In this document: in pieces, positions 34,350-43,976 of the stretch
How positions within the stretch are numbered: position 1 is the first letter of the stretch
Layout of the letters: each line of letters starts with the position of its first letter
Source: Lachnospira sp.
Lineage (GTDB): Bacteria > Bacillota > Clostridia > Lachnospirales > Lachnospiraceae
NCBI GenBank assembly: GCA_017621205.1
Contig: JAGATQ010000013.1
Location: forward strand, 1 to 47,880
DNA: 47,880 nucleotides
Direction of reading: 5' to 3'
Notes under the pieces: model-generated
The model's input: only the letters and a program-made list of their open reading frames with translations
Database searches by the model: none
Told to the model about the DNA's origin: nothing
Made by a program: the position numbers and the translations under genes

Positions 34350-36668
34350 ATGAATCCACGGATTGATGTGTTGATTATAAAAGATATTGTGATGATGCCG
34401 GAGGAGCTTGCCAGTTTTGATTTGGGCAAAGATCAGTCGCAAGCGGCTGTGAAACAGGCATTATTAAATAATCGCAGAGTAATACTCGTTTGCCAGAAGG
34501 ATCCTGATGTAAAGGAACCGGATATGGAACAAATCTACCGTGTGGGAACACTTTCTAAGGTGGTACAAATGCCTTCCGATAAGGAAGGTATTATGAGGAT
34601 TCGTCTCATGGGTGAAGAGATTGTTCAGGTTAGAGAGTACGAGATGGCGGAGGATGGGTTACACTTTGTAGCAGAGATTGAGCCGGTGGTGCTGACTAAT
34701 TTTCTTTCAGAGCCGGAGGAGAAGGCGTATCGTCAGGAGCTATTGGATAAGGTGGAACCATTTTTCAGTGAAAAAAATGAGGTGGAACAAAAACGTTTCG
34801 CCTATCTTTCCGGCATTAGCTCCCTGCATAAGCTGATACTTGAGATTCTTCATTTTCTAAACTTTGAATATCAGGATAAGCAGAAGGTTATTGAAGAATT
34901 TGATTTGGCAAAGCGGGCGGAGCTTTTAGGGGTAATGATATCTAATGCCTTGGAATATGCCAGAATCCGTATGAATATATCCGATAAAATAAGGACTAAT
35001 ATTGAGGAGAGACAGAAGCAGAACCTTTACCGGGAGCAGATTCAAGTATTAAAAAAGGAACTGGGTGAGGAAGATACGCAGGAGGATGATGAGGTTGAGG
35101 AATACCAGAAGCGGCTTGAGGAGCTTGATGCATCTGACGAGGTAAAAAAGAAGATTTCTTCCTCTATTAAACGCTTTAGTAAGCTGTCTTCAAGAAATTC
35201 TGAAGCGGCAGTGCTTCAGGAATACATCGAAACGATGCTGGATGTTCCGTGGCAGATGACTTTGCCGGAGAACCGGGATATTGCGAAAGCAGAGGCGGTG
35301 CTTGAGAGAGATCATTATGGGTTAGAAAAAATAAAGGAACGGATTGTAGAATTTCTGGCAGTGCATATTCATACCGGCAGCCAGAAAGCCCCCATTCTTT
35401 GTCTTGTGGGACCTCCCGGAACTGGAAAGACAAGCATTGCCAAGTCCATTGCCAGAGCTTTGAATCGCAATTACGAACGGATTTGTCTTGGCGGGGTCCA
35501 TGATGAGGCAGAGATTCGGGGACACCGTAAGACTTATGTGGGAGCTATGCCGGGAAGGATTGTTACGGCTATGCGGCATGCGAAAAGCAGCAATCCTCTT
35601 CTCTTGCTGGATGAGATAGATAAGATGGGGACAGACCATAGAGGGGATATCAGCTCCGCTATGCTGGAGGTGCTGGACCCGGCACAGAATAATAAATTCC
35701 GTGACCATTATCTGGAGATGCCGCTTGACCTGAGTAACGTGCTTTTTGTGGCAACTGCGAACAAGATGGATGGCATACCCAAACCCTTACTTGACCGGAT
35801 GGAAGTGATTACCGTAAACAGCTATCTGGAGCAGGAGAAATATGAGATAGCAAGGAGATATCTTGTAAAAAAACAGATGGTGGAGCATGGTCTTACCACC
35901 AAGGAGTTGTCTATTTCAAAATCTGCCATCTATGCAATGATTCGGGAATATACCAGAGAGGCAGGAGTTCGTAATTTAGAGCGGAATATTGGTACTCTTT
36001 GCCGTAAGGTGGTAAAGCAGCAGTTAGAGCAGGGGGAGGCACATAAGGTTTCTATTACTGCCAAAAATCTTAAAGAATATCTTGGCAGTGCCAAGTACCA
36101 TAACAAGGAGCTTTCCAAACACTCCAGAGTTGGTTTGGTGCATGGTCTTGCATGGACAAGTGTTGGTGGAGATACGCTGGATATAGAAGTGTTGATGCTG
36201 CCGGGGGAGGGAAAGATTACCTTTACCGGTAATATGGGAGATGTCATGAAGGAGTCTGCCCAGCTGGCGGCCCTTTGTGCCAGAGACCTTGCAATCAAAG
36301 ATGGGAAAGAGGCATCCTATTTTAAAGAGCATGATATTCATTTACACATTCCAGAGGGGGCAGTGCCAAAGGATGGACCTTCTGCGGGTATTACGATGGC
36401 AACTGCGATTTATTCTGCTGTCATGGAAAAAAAGGTCGATTATGGTACTGCCATGACGGGAGAGCTTTCGCTGCTTGGCAATGTACTTCCGATTGGGGGG
36501 CTTCGGGAGAAGGTAGTTGCCGCTAAGGCAAGGCAGATTAAGAGAATCCTTGTGCCGGAAGAGAACCGGAGGGATATAGAGGAGCTGCCGGATGAGGTAA
36601 AGGAAGGAATGACCTTTTTATTTGTCACTACATTAAAACAGGTTATTGCGGAAGTGGTTATGGAGTAG
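34350..36668 (+). CDS. lon: Lon protease
   Basis: 772 residues. It has a LON substrate-binding N-terminus (to about 195), a coiled middle (215-310), an AAA+ domain with Walker A VGPPGTGKTS and Walker B LLLLDEIDK, and a protease domain with catalytic S678 (PKDGPSAG) and K721 (LREKVVAAKA). It degrades misfolded and regulatory proteins. The neighbour ysxC follows, as in Bacillus. It is separated from clpX by a terminator, so it probably has its own promoter. Confidence 0.97.
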   Translation: MNPRIDVLIIKDIVMMPEELASFDLGKDQSQAAVKQALLNNRRVILVCQKDPDVKEPDMEQIYRVGTLSKVVQMPSDKEGIMRIRLMGEEIVQVREYEMAEDGLHFVAEIEPVVLTNFLSEPEEKAYRQELLDKVEPFFSEKNEVEQKRFAYLSGISSLHKLILEILHFLNFEYQDKQKVIEEFDLAKRAELLGVMISNALEYARIRMNISDKIRTNIEERQKQNLYREQIQVLKKELGEEDTQEDDEVEEYQKRLEELDASDEVKKKISSSIKRFSKLSSRNSEAAVLQEYIETMLDVPWQMTLPENRDIAKAEAVLERDHYGLEKIKERIVEFLAVHIHTGSQKAPILCLVGPPGTGKTSIAKSIARALNRNYERICLGGVHDEAEIRGHRKTYVGAMPGRIVTAMRHAKSSNPLLLLDEIDKMGTDHRGDISSAMLEVLDPAQNNKFRDHYLEMPLDLSNVLFVATANKMDGIPKPLLDRMEVITVNSYLEQEKYEIARRYLVKKQMVEHGLTTKELSISKSAIYAMIREYTREAGVRNLERNIGTLCRKVVKQQLEQGEAHKVSITAKNLKEYLGSAKYHNKELSKHSRVGLVHGLAWTSVGGDTLDIEVLMLPGEGKITFTGNMGDVMKESAQLAALCARDLAIKDGKEASYFKEHDIHLHIPEGAVPKDGPSAGITMATAIYSAVMEKKVDYGTAMTGELSLLGNVLPIGGLREKVVAAKARQIKRILVPEENRRDIEELPDEVKEGMTFLFVTTLKQVIAEVVME

Positions 36669-36841
36669 ACACATTTCTTACACAAAATATTTGTATCATT
36701 TAAGTAACGTAACTTCTATTTATCAATATGGGATGGCGGTGCTTAATACAGGGAATGAAATACATGTTCCCGCTGGTGTTGAATAGTTAGGAAGAATAAT
36801 TCTTATATACGGGATTTGAGTTGTTTAGAAAGGGAGAAGAT

Positions 36842-37426
36842 ATGGTAATAAAAAGTGTAAATCTGGAGACGGTGTGTGGTGTAACCTCCAAGCTTCCCGA
36901 AAACCAGTTACCGGAATTTGCCTTTGCTGGCAAATCCAATGTGGGCAAATCCTCACTAATCAATGGTTTGATGAACCGCAAATCCTATGCCAGAACCTCG
37001 GCACAGCCGGGAAAGACGCAGACGATTAATTATTATAATATTAATGATGAGGCATACTTTGTGGATTTACCGGGCTACGGTTATGCTAAGGTTTCTGAAA
37101 GGGTTCGGGAGCAATGGGGAAAGATGATTGAGCGGTATCTGCATACCAGTAAACAGTTAAAAATTATATTTTTATTAATAGATATACGGCATGCTCCTTC
37201 GAGGAACGATTGTCAGATGTATGACTGGATTGTACATTATGGCTATCAGCCGGTGGTGATTGCGACTAAGCTTGACAAGCTGAAACGAAGCCAGATAGCC
37301 AAGCAGGTGAAGCTTGTGAGGGAAGGGCTTGGGATGGCAAAGGAAAGTAAGTTAATTCCGTTTTCTGCGGTAACCAAGCAGGGCCGGGAGGAGATTATGG
37401 AACTTTTGGATTCCTATTTAGTATAA
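36842..37426 (+). CDS. ysxC: Ribosome biogenesis GTPase YsxC/YihA (EngB)
   Basis: 194 residues. The GTPase motifs are G1 GKSNVGKSS, G3 DLPGYG and G4 TKLDK, with the EngB-typical SYARTSAQPGKTQTINYY. It assists large-subunit assembly. The ATG at 36842 has GGGAGA at 6-7 bases; an upstream TTG at 36821 is unlikely. The 172-base gap to lon shows no gene. Confidence 0.95.
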   Translation: MVIKSVNLETVCGVTSKLPENQLPEFAFAGKSNVGKSSLINGLMNRKSYARTSAQPGKTQTINYYNINDEAYFVDLPGYGYAKVSERVREQWGKMIERYLHTSKQLKIIFLLIDIRHAPSRNDCQMYDWIVHYGYQPVVIATKLDKLKRSQIAKQVKLVREGLGMAKESKLIPFSAVTKQGREEIMELLDSYLV

Positions 37427-37458
37427 GATGCGTTGACTGATGACAAAGGAGGGTTTTT

Positions 37459-38394
37459 ATGGGTGAATTGCAGGATAAAATCACACGGGTTAAGCAGGAG
37501 ATAAAAAAGGTTATTATTGGTAAGGATGAAGTAATTGACGTGATTTTAATGACCTTGATGGCGGGAGGACATGTTTTGCTTGAGGATATCCCCGGTGTTG
37601 GGAAGACAACACTGGCATTAGCATTCTCTAAGACATTATCCTTGGGGTATCATCGTATGCAGTTTACTCCCGATGTTCTACCAGCAGACGTTACCGGTTT
37701 TTCTATGTACAATAAAAGAACAGAGAGCTTTGAGTATAAAGAAGGGGCAGTGATGTGTAATCTGTTTCTGGCAGATGAGATTAACCGTACTTCCCCAAAG
37801 ACCCAGTCTGCTCTATTGGAGGTAATGGAGGAACACATGGTGACGGTAGATGGTGTGACCCATCCGCTTCCTACCCCGTTTTTTGTAATTGCGACCCAGA
37901 ATCCGCTTGGCTCGGCTGGAACGCAGAAGCTGCCGGAATCCCAGTTGGACCGTTTTATGGTAAAGCTTTCCATGGGATATCCCGATCCCGAAAGTGAGGT
38001 TGCTATTTTAAAGGCGGAGAATCAGGGAATGCTTGAACAGGTTTCTAAAGTCATGTCCTTATCAGATATTGAGGAGGCGCAGCAGGTAATCGAACAGCTT
38101 CATGTGGAAGATTCTATCTATCAATATATTGCTGCCATTACAGCAGCAACAAGACAGTCGGAATGGTTGAAAAGTGGTGTTAGTCCCAGAGGAGGAAAAG
38201 CGATGCTTCGGATGGCAAGGGCATGTGCCTATATGTCCGACAGAGATTATGTGATACCGGAAGATGTACTCTCAGTACTTTATCACGTTTCCTGTCATCG
38301 TGTGACCTTGAGCGTAAAAGCAAAAGCAGAGGGACGCACGGAGGAGGAGATATTAAAGGAGCTGGTTTCCGCTATTGCGATGCCACAATCATGA
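37459..38394 (+). CDS. MoxR-family AAA+ ATPase
   Basis: 311 residues. Walker A is GVGKTT, Walker B LFLADEINR, the arginine-finger region LPESQLDRFM, with a lid domain after 230 containing SPRGGKAMLRMARA. MoxR ATPases act as chaperones that activate partner proteins with vWA-type domains. The partner DUF58 and transglutaminase genes lie just downstream. The stop codon falls inside the first unit of a 70-bp tandem repeat, four bases in. Confidence 0.93.
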   Translation: MGELQDKITRVKQEIKKVIIGKDEVIDVILMTLMAGGHVLLEDIPGVGKTTLALAFSKTLSLGYHRMQFTPDVLPADVTGFSMYNKRTESFEYKEGAVMCNLFLADEINRTSPKTQSALLEVMEEHMVTVDGVTHPLPTPFFVIATQNPLGSAGTQKLPESQLDRFMVKLSMGYPDPESEVAILKAENQGMLEQVSKVMSLSDIEEAQQVIEQLHVEDSIYQYIAAITAATRQSEWLKSGVSPRGGKAMLRMARACAYMSDRDYVIPEDVLSVLYHVSCHRVTLSVKAKAEGRTEEEILKELVSAIAMPQS

Positions 38395-38542
38395 TATCAT
38401 GAAAGCAATGAGCCAAGCGCGAAGCATTTGGCGAATGCAACAAGATCATGAGCTATGCTCATGATATCATGAAAGCAATGAGCCAAGCGTGAAGCATTTG
38501 GCGAATGCAACAAGATTATGAGCTATGCTCATGATATAATGG
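38391..38542. repeat. Tandem 70-bp repeat, two full units plus a partial third
   Basis: Units 38391-38460 and 38461-38530 differ at only two positions (38420/38490 and 38447/38517). A partial third unit (about 12 bases) ends at 38542. Each unit can form ATCATGAGC-TAT-GCTCATGAT across the unit junction and GCATT-TGGCG-AATGC inside. The array lies between moxR and the DUF58 gene, with the moxR stop at its start and the next ribosome binding site just after it. It resembles a REP-like element. There are no unique spacers, so it is not CRISPR. Confidence 0.85.
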
Positions 38543-38556
38543 AAGGAGAAGCTGCC

Positions 38557-39624
38557 ATGTGGAAAAATCGAGCTGGTTATGGCATTATGCTTGTGCTTTG
38601 CCTGTTCCTGTTGTTATTTTATCATAATTATTTTTTCTTTTTACTCTTTCTTGGAATGCTGTTGCTACCTGTTTTTTCTTATCTGGTGGGACGTTATGTA
38701 TTTCGTAAGATTAGCGTTACCATTACAGTTCCGGTTGCTTATGTAGAAGAGGGCAATGAGGTCCCCATCTGTTTTATGGTTGACAATCCAACTGTTTTTC
38801 CGATGCCAGGAATTCACCTGTATCTGACGGTTGCGAACCAGTTTTATCCTAATGAGGAACAGCAGGATATGGCATTGCCGGTTCATGCGGGAAAGAGGAC
38901 CTATCATTGGGGCATTCAATCGGTTTATGCAGGGCGGATTGAGATTCTTACTTCACATATTTCCATGAGGGATTACCTTGGTATGAAGCAGTATCAGCGT
39001 CCGCTTTCTTTGTCCTGTTATGCGGTGGTAGTGCCGGAAAAGTCCAGATTGGTTATGAATATGCTGGAGTATTCCATGAGTCAGGGAGACGAACAGGAGA
39101 TGGATGTGACCAATTCCTCGGAGGATGTGACACAAGTCAAGGAAATCAGGGAATATAAACCTGGTGACCGTTTGCAGCGAGTGCATTGGAAGCTAAGTAC
39201 GAAGACAGAGGATTTATTTGTCAAAGAATATGAGAGGGAGTTTAACCGTACCTTAACATTGCTTGTGGAGCTGAAAAGGGATTCGGATAAGGTTGGTTTT
39301 CTAAATGATTTGATAAAGGCATTTTATTCTACTGCAATGTTGTTTTTGCAGGAGGAGCTTAAATTTCAGGTGCAGTGGTATAACACCAGACAGCAACGCT
39401 TTGAAACGGCGAGAGTGGAGGAAGAGGAAGGATTAATTGAGGTTTTACAGCAGATATTTATGATGGAAACCTATGAAACGGAACAGGCTTACATGAAATA
39501 TAAGGAGATTCAGCATGGAAGAATGGATATGGCATTTTATTTTACTTCCATGTCTTTCACGGATTTTGCCCCAGAGCAGTTTGTTGGCACACTTGATGAT
39601 AAGGTGATGATTGTATGCTTATAA
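38557..39624 (+). CDS. DUF58 domain protein
   Basis: 355 residues. Two N-terminal membrane segments (about 5-20 and 22-45) anchor a cytoplasmic part with the DUF58 core EIREYKPGDRLQRVHWKLSTKT (about 200-222). It is followed by a vWA-like region (TLLVELKRDSDK). Such proteins are partners of MoxR ATPases. The ATG at 38557 has GGAAGGAGAAG at fair distance; an upstream ATG at 38518 lies inside the 70-bp repeat. It overlaps the transglutaminase gene by 10 bases. Confidence 0.88.
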   Translation: MWKNRAGYGIMLVLCLFLLLFYHNYFFFLLFLGMLLLPVFSYLVGRYVFRKISVTITVPVAYVEEGNEVPICFMVDNPTVFPMPGIHLYLTVANQFYPNEEQQDMALPVHAGKRTYHWGIQSVYAGRIEILTSHISMRDYLGMKQYQRPLSLSCYAVVVPEKSRLVMNMLEYSMSQGDEQEMDVTNSSEDVTQVKEIREYKPGDRLQRVHWKLSTKTEDLFVKEYEREFNRTLTLLVELKRDSDKVGFLNDLIKAFYSTAMLFLQEELKFQVQWYNTRQQRFETARVEEEEGLIEVLQQIFMMETYETEQAYMKYKEIQHGRMDMAFYFTSMSFTDFAPEQFVGTLDDKVMIVCL

Positions 39625-42179
39625 AAATGGTAAAAAAGAAGATTGCAGCAAAAAAAGAAGCTAGGAAACAGGCATACCGGGATGAACTGGCAGCCAATAC
39701 CGGACTTTATTTTAATGAGGAGCTTCAAGCAGAGGATGGCGGTTTCCCTTTTATGAAATACCTTGTTAATGCCTTAGCGTTGTTCGGCAGCGTCTATGGA
39801 ACACTTGCCTGTCTGGTTAGTTCCTTTAATTTGGAGATAGCGGATATCATACTGGCTTCCTTTTGTGCCTTACTTGCTCTTGTCATGGCATTTATGTATG
39901 CCAATCACAGGATCAAGCTGATGTTTTATGTGCTTATCCTTGCCTGCTGTTTTTTGCTGGTGAGCAGATATTATATCGTGATTAACAGTGGCATGAGTGC
40001 TATTTATAACATTTGTCTGCAAAGAATTGATGTTGTGCTTGATTTGCCACAGATAAGGGAGTATACGGAGTGGTATACAAACCGGTATGTTTCCGTGACA
40101 ATGGCACTTTGTGTAGCAGCACTCGCATTGATGGTGTTGATGAATATACTGATATCGGAATTTATGAGTATTGTCGGTGTTTTCTTAGTTACCTTTCCGA
40201 TTGTGCAGCTTGGTATGTATTTCTCCTTTGATTCAAATAAGTTTCCGATGTTTTGCGTGATGGGGAGCTGGCTTTTGGTGGCAGCAGTCAGCAGCACCAA
40301 TTCTTATAATGGTCTGACCCGTAAGCTCAAGGCAGTCTCTTCCGTAAAAAAGCATCGGCATCATTATGGTTTTGTAACGGATTCGGCAAATGTGGCACGA
40401 ATCGCTTTAGTGATATTATTATTTCTTACAGTTACCTTTGGGGTGCTGCTGCTTGCCGTACCGCAAAAGCAATTTGCCTTTTCAACCGGAGCAGATACAT
40501 GGAAGGAAAAAACAAACCAGCCGGTGAAGGATTTCCTTTCCTACGGTTTTGCGGCTTTTTTTCATAGAAATAGTGATAATTCTAATCCGGGGGAGATTGC
40601 GAATCGGGGGAATATCAGCTTTGACGGACAGACAGATATGAAGGTTTCACTGGTGAATTATGGTGCAAGCCGCATTTATCTTAGAAATTTTGTCGGGCAG
40701 AGGTATTTGCCCTATAATTACCGTTGGCAGGCAGATAAGATGGAGAGGGTTTATCAGGAAAGTGGGGAATATGTAGAGGAGTATGGAGATAAGGGGACAG
40801 ATTATTATTTTAACCGTACCGGTAATATTCTTGCCTTTGACTATGCCCATCAGCAGGAGATTGCCAAGTCCCGCCATCGGATGGATATAGAACTTGTCGA
40901 CCCACTGCTTGTCAGTGCAGGAATACGTTATACACCCTATTATTCTGTGGTAGAAAATGATGGTTCGGTGCAGTTCCTTACGGATGGACAGCTTTCGGGT
41001 GTGAATAAAGAAGAGAAGACGTCTAAACAAAGTGTTACATTTTATACGCAGGATGTCAGTGCCAAGGACAGCTCGATTATGAATATGTACTACGATGGTG
41101 GTGAAATGATTGAGGGAGCAGAGGAATATCTGGCAGGGGAGGATGATTACTATAATAATTTGATTCGGGAGTTTTATCTGGCGGTGCCGGATGCTAATAT
41201 TGATGTATTACAAAAGTTTTGTGACCAGTATCATTTAAAGAGAACAGATACGGACATTGTTAACAAGGTAGTGGACATTCTTAGAGAGGAATACGATTAT
41301 ACACTTCGTCCGGGGCGGGTACCGGTAACAGAGGATTATGTGAATTATTTTTTGGGAAATAATAAGAAGGGATATTGTGTTCATTTTGCTTCGTCCGCAA
41401 CTTTGCTTCTTCGGTATCTGGGCATTCCTGCCCGTTATGTGGAAGGGTATGTGATTGATGCAGAGAATTTTCAATATTCTAAGGAGCTTAAGGAGGAGAA
41501 TCCTTCCGACTGGCTCGAAGGGGTTGATGTTAGCTCGGAAGAGGTTGAGGAGGTGTCGTTAACGGATGCTAACGGACATGCGTGGGTGGAGATTTATGAA
41601 TATGGTCTCGGCTGGGTGCCGTTAGAGGTTACCAATGCAGCATCCATTGACAGCGATGGAGGATTTTTAAGTGATTTATTTAGCGGCAGTGGAGTGGTGT
41701 CACAGGCGACAGAGTCGGTCATGAATCAGGTGAATGAGCTGGATGTGGAATCTACTAAGCAGAATATGATAAGATTTGTTCTTCTTTTGGTATTTATGGC
41801 ATTATTGCTATATGTCATGCGTATGATATGGAGAGTATTTAAGCGTTATGCAGGGTTTTCCACGGACTCACGCAGTAAAAATATCAGCAACCGCTATCAG
41901 AATTTGTATGAAATTCTGAAATATGCGGATGCTTCTATCAACGTATGCTTGTCATATCAGGCATTTTCTGCTATGCTTTTCGAAAAGAACATATTATCCG
42001 AAGAGCAGAGTAAAGCATTTAACCATTCGTTGGAATATGCGCTGTTTAGTGGCAGAAAGATTGATGAAGCTGCTTACCAAGCCTTGGTTGACGATATTCG
42101 CCGATGTAAACGGGCAATCGTTTCCAATATGAGCTGGAAACAGAAATTTGGCTATTATTTTGTATATATATTATGGTAG
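39615..42179 (+). CDS. Transglutaminase-like membrane protein (TgpA type)
   Basis: 854 residues. An N-terminal set of six to seven membrane segments (about 50-290) is followed by an extracellular region. The transglutaminase-like core has candidate catalytic C588 (GYCVHFASSATLLLRYLGIP) and H655 (GHAWVEIYEYGLGWVPLE). One more membrane segment lies near 718-738 and a cytoplasmic DUF4129-like tail follows. The MoxR-DUF58-transglutaminase set is widespread; the substrate is unknown. It overlaps the DUF58 gene by 10 bases, so translation is coupled. Confidence 0.9.
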   Translation: MLIKMVKKKIAAKKEARKQAYRDELAANTGLYFNEELQAEDGGFPFMKYLVNALALFGSVYGTLACLVSSFNLEIADIILASFCALLALVMAFMYANHRIKLMFYVLILACCFLLVSRYYIVINSGMSAIYNICLQRIDVVLDLPQIREYTEWYTNRYVSVTMALCVAALALMVLMNILISEFMSIVGVFLVTFPIVQLGMYFSFDSNKFPMFCVMGSWLLVAAVSSTNSYNGLTRKLKAVSSVKKHRHHYGFVTDSANVARIALVILLFLTVTFGVLLLAVPQKQFAFSTGADTWKEKTNQPVKDFLSYGFAAFFHRNSDNSNPGEIANRGNISFDGQTDMKVSLVNYGASRIYLRNFVGQRYLPYNYRWQADKMERVYQESGEYVEEYGDKGTDYYFNRTGNILAFDYAHQQEIAKSRHRMDIELVDPLLVSAGIRYTPYYSVVENDGSVQFLTDGQLSGVNKEEKTSKQSVTFYTQDVSAKDSSIMNMYYDGGEMIEGAEEYLAGEDDYYNNLIREFYLAVPDANIDVLQKFCDQYHLKRTDTDIVNKVVDILREEYDYTLRPGRVPVTEDYVNYFLGNNKKGYCVHFASSATLLLRYLGIPARYVEGYVIDAENFQYSKELKEENPSDWLEGVDVSSEEVEEVSLTDANGHAWVEIYEYGLGWVPLEVTNAASIDSDGGFLSDLFSGSGVVSQATESVMNQVNELDVESTKQNMIRFVLLLVFMALLLYVMRMIWRVFKRYAGFSTDSRSKNISNRYQNLYEILKYADASINVCLSYQAFSAMLFEKNILSEEQSKAFNHSLEYALFSGRKIDEAAYQALVDDIRRCKRAIVSNMSWKQKFGYYFVYILW

Positions 42180-42182
42180 AAT

Positions 42183-42268
42183 TGACCTGAGGAGGGACCA
42201 AGCGAAGCTGGGAGGAGTCCTAAGGTCGGCTAAAGACAGGATATCCGTGTAGCCGGTAAAATAGGTCA
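42183..42268 (+). other. Candidate structured RNA segment between the transglutaminase and DUF1189 genes
   Basis: TGACCT (42183-42188) pairs with AGGTCA (42263-42268) to close a multi-branch fold. One arm is GGAC/GTCC with the inner hairpin AGC-GAA-GCT (42201-42209). A second arm is CGGCT/AGCCG (42227-42231 with 42251-42255) holding GGATATCC. I do not recognise a known class. It may be a cis-regulatory RNA for the next gene, or another REP-like repeat (it shares CCAAGCG and GAAGC with the 70-bp repeat). Confidence 0.4.
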
Positions 42269-42304
42269 TACATTAAAAAGTAATTAGGAGAACTAGAAAT
42301 TATT

Positions 42305-43126
42305 ATGGAGCAAAAGCAATTAAACCGGAAACGGATAGTGGAATTAAATAAAGTGCCATTGTTTGTACAGTATCTCAATAGCTTTAAGGGGGCAAAGTAT
42401 TATCCTCCGTATTTATCCCTTTCGACAGGGAAGGTAGTGGGTTATTTTTTCTTTCTCACTGCTATTGTGACATTGCTTTCCATTGTTGTACCGACGATAG
42501 GTTACATTGTTGGTATAGGGGGAATTGGACAATATATGCAGGAGCATGTGCCGGAATTTTCCCTGCAAAATGGGATGCTTGCAATCGAAGAGGTTGTTGA
42601 ATATGAGAATGGTAATACGAGAATTTATATAAGCTCTGACGTAGAAACATATTCCAAGGATGACTTGAACCCTAAGCTTTCCATGGAGTTTCTGGCGGGG
42701 AAACACAATGCCATGATTAATGTGGATGGTGTAGTATCAGAGATACGCTATAAGGATTATAACACTTTGTCCATGGACAAGGAGGGTTTGTTGAAAAACA
42801 CACCATTATTTTATCTCTCTCTTGTATTTGTGTTTATTGCTGGTTATTTTGGTCAGGCAATTTATATTATTTCAACAGTTCTGTTGTTGGCAGTGATTGG
42901 CTTGATGTCCAATAGCATGTACCAGTTTAAGCTGCAATTTGGGCAATTGATGAGACTTGCAGTGTATGCGACGACTATTTTGTGTACGCTGGAAGCAGTT
43001 AACAGAGCTTTGAATCTTATTTCTGTAACGATTGCCAGTGTCGTTGGTATGGTCTGGACTGCTTTCGTGTTTTTTGGAGCAGTAACAGTATGTGGACAGT
43101 TGAAGAATATGGGGAAGATTCGGTAA
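42305..43126 (+). CDS. DUF1189 family membrane protein
   Basis: 273 residues with four to five membrane segments: about 46-75, 165-190, 192-210, 220-240 and 242-266. An extracytoplasmic loop (about 76-162) contains NTRIYISSDV and KLSMEFLAGKHNAMINVDG, typical of DUF1189 proteins. The N-terminal FVQYLNSFKGAKYYPPYLSLS is family-like. Function unknown. It follows the transglutaminase gene with a 125-base gap holding a foldable segment. The ribosome binding site TTAGGAGAA precedes the ATG. Confidence 0.75.
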   Translation: MEQKQLNRKRIVELNKVPLFVQYLNSFKGAKYYPPYLSLSTGKVVGYFFFLTAIVTLLSIVVPTIGYIVGIGGIGQYMQEHVPEFSLQNGMLAIEEVVEYENGNTRIYISSDVETYSKDDLNPKLSMEFLAGKHNAMINVDGVVSEIRYKDYNTLSMDKEGLLKNTPLFYLSLVFVFIAGYFGQAIYIISTVLLLAVIGLMSNSMYQFKLQFGQLMRLAVYATTILCTLEAVNRALNLISVTIASVVGMVWTAFVFFGAVTVCGQLKNMGKIR

Positions 43127-43184
43127 TGTGGAGATGAGGAAAAATTATATATTACAAGAATTTGGTTGGCATTCCAATAAAAAA

Positions 43185-43214
43185 GGCATGTAGCATTCGC
43201 TACATGCCTTTTTT
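43185..43214. terminator. Bidirectional terminator between DUF1189 and CYTH genes
   Basis: GGCATGTAGC-ATTC-GCTACATGCC with A6 before and T6 after forms a textbook terminator on both strands. The last two codons and stop of the minus-strand CYTH gene (GGC-ATG-TAG) lie in the stem. Confidence 0.9.
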
Positions 43215-43694
43215 GGCGTACGTAATTAATTCAGAAATTGCTTTAGTATCCATCTGGCTCATCTGACTATTGTGAAAACGTCCGTCGTAGGTTACCTCTT
43301 CGTCAAACCATTCTGGTGGATTGAATTCATCAGCAGCAGCGTCAGAGGCAAATTCTACCTCTGCAAGATAGATGCCTTCAAAGTTGCCATGAAATTCATC
43401 CAGTTCAATCGTAAGGAATGTCCCATCGATGGGAAGCAGATAGCGGGTTTTCTGGATTACATTGCCATCTGTTTTTTTAAGCAGGTGTTCAAAGGCATCC
43501 TTTGTTAAGGGCATTTCCTGCTCGATGCGGGAGCGCATTCCGTCAGACTTATAAGTGAGAATATACTTCTCGTTTTGCTGGCGGATTCGTACGACCGGAC
43601 TTGTGCAGAGATAACCCTGTGTCAGTTCTTTTTTTAAATACTGTTCTAATTGTTCTGGGATTTGATTGATTAAAAATTTACGTTCTATTTCCAT
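43200..43694 (-). CDS. CYTH domain protein
   Basis: 164 residues, a complete CYTH-like triphosphate tunnel domain. It begins with the hallmark EIERKF (ExExK) and continues with VVRIRQQNEKYILTYKSDG, KTRYLLPIDG and LTIELDEFHGNFEGIYLAEVEF. These proteins bind triphosphates with metal in a beta tunnel and many are tripolyphosphatases. The GGGAGGAG site is 20 bases from the ATG, unusually far, and no in-frame start lies between. It ends inside its terminator. Confidence 0.9.
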   Translation of the reverse strand: MEIERKFLINQIPEQLEQYLKKELTQGYLCTSPVVRIRQQNEKYILTYKSDGMRSRIEQEMPLTKDAFEHLLKKTDGNVIQKTRYLLPIDGTFLTIELDEFHGNFEGIYLAEVEFASDAAADEFNPPEWFDEEVTYDGRFHNSQMSQMDTKAISELITYAKKGM

Positions 43695-43839
43695 AAGCTG
43701 TTGCGGGTTGTTCGCTCCTCCCTTTTTATAGTACCAGTATAACGAATAGAAGCGTTGCCGTCAATTGTAGGTCTTATTAAAAAGGAAATGTTATTGTCAT
43801 TATTTTTGCACATTTTAGTATTATCTTATTAAAATTTCT

Positions 43840-43847
43840 GTTATACT
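43840..43847 (+). promoter_or_regulatory. Extended -10 promoter of the leucine-rich repeat gene
   Basis: TGTTATACT, that is TATACT (43842-43847) with the TG extension but a poor -35 match (TATTAT at 43819-43824). The leader to the start at 43977 is about 120 bases and AT-rich. Confidence 0.4.
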
Positions 43848-43976
43848 ATATACAAAATGAATTAAGTGAGTGAATATTATCTTGTGAATTAATAATAACT
43901 TATATGCAAATTCAAAATAAATTAGGCAGATGATTTTAAGATAAACTAAATAATTAACAAAAGGAGAAAAATTACA

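Noticed and set aside
38391..38542. CRISPR-like array
   Set aside because: The two 70-bp units are directly adjacent with no unique spacers and no cas genes nearby.
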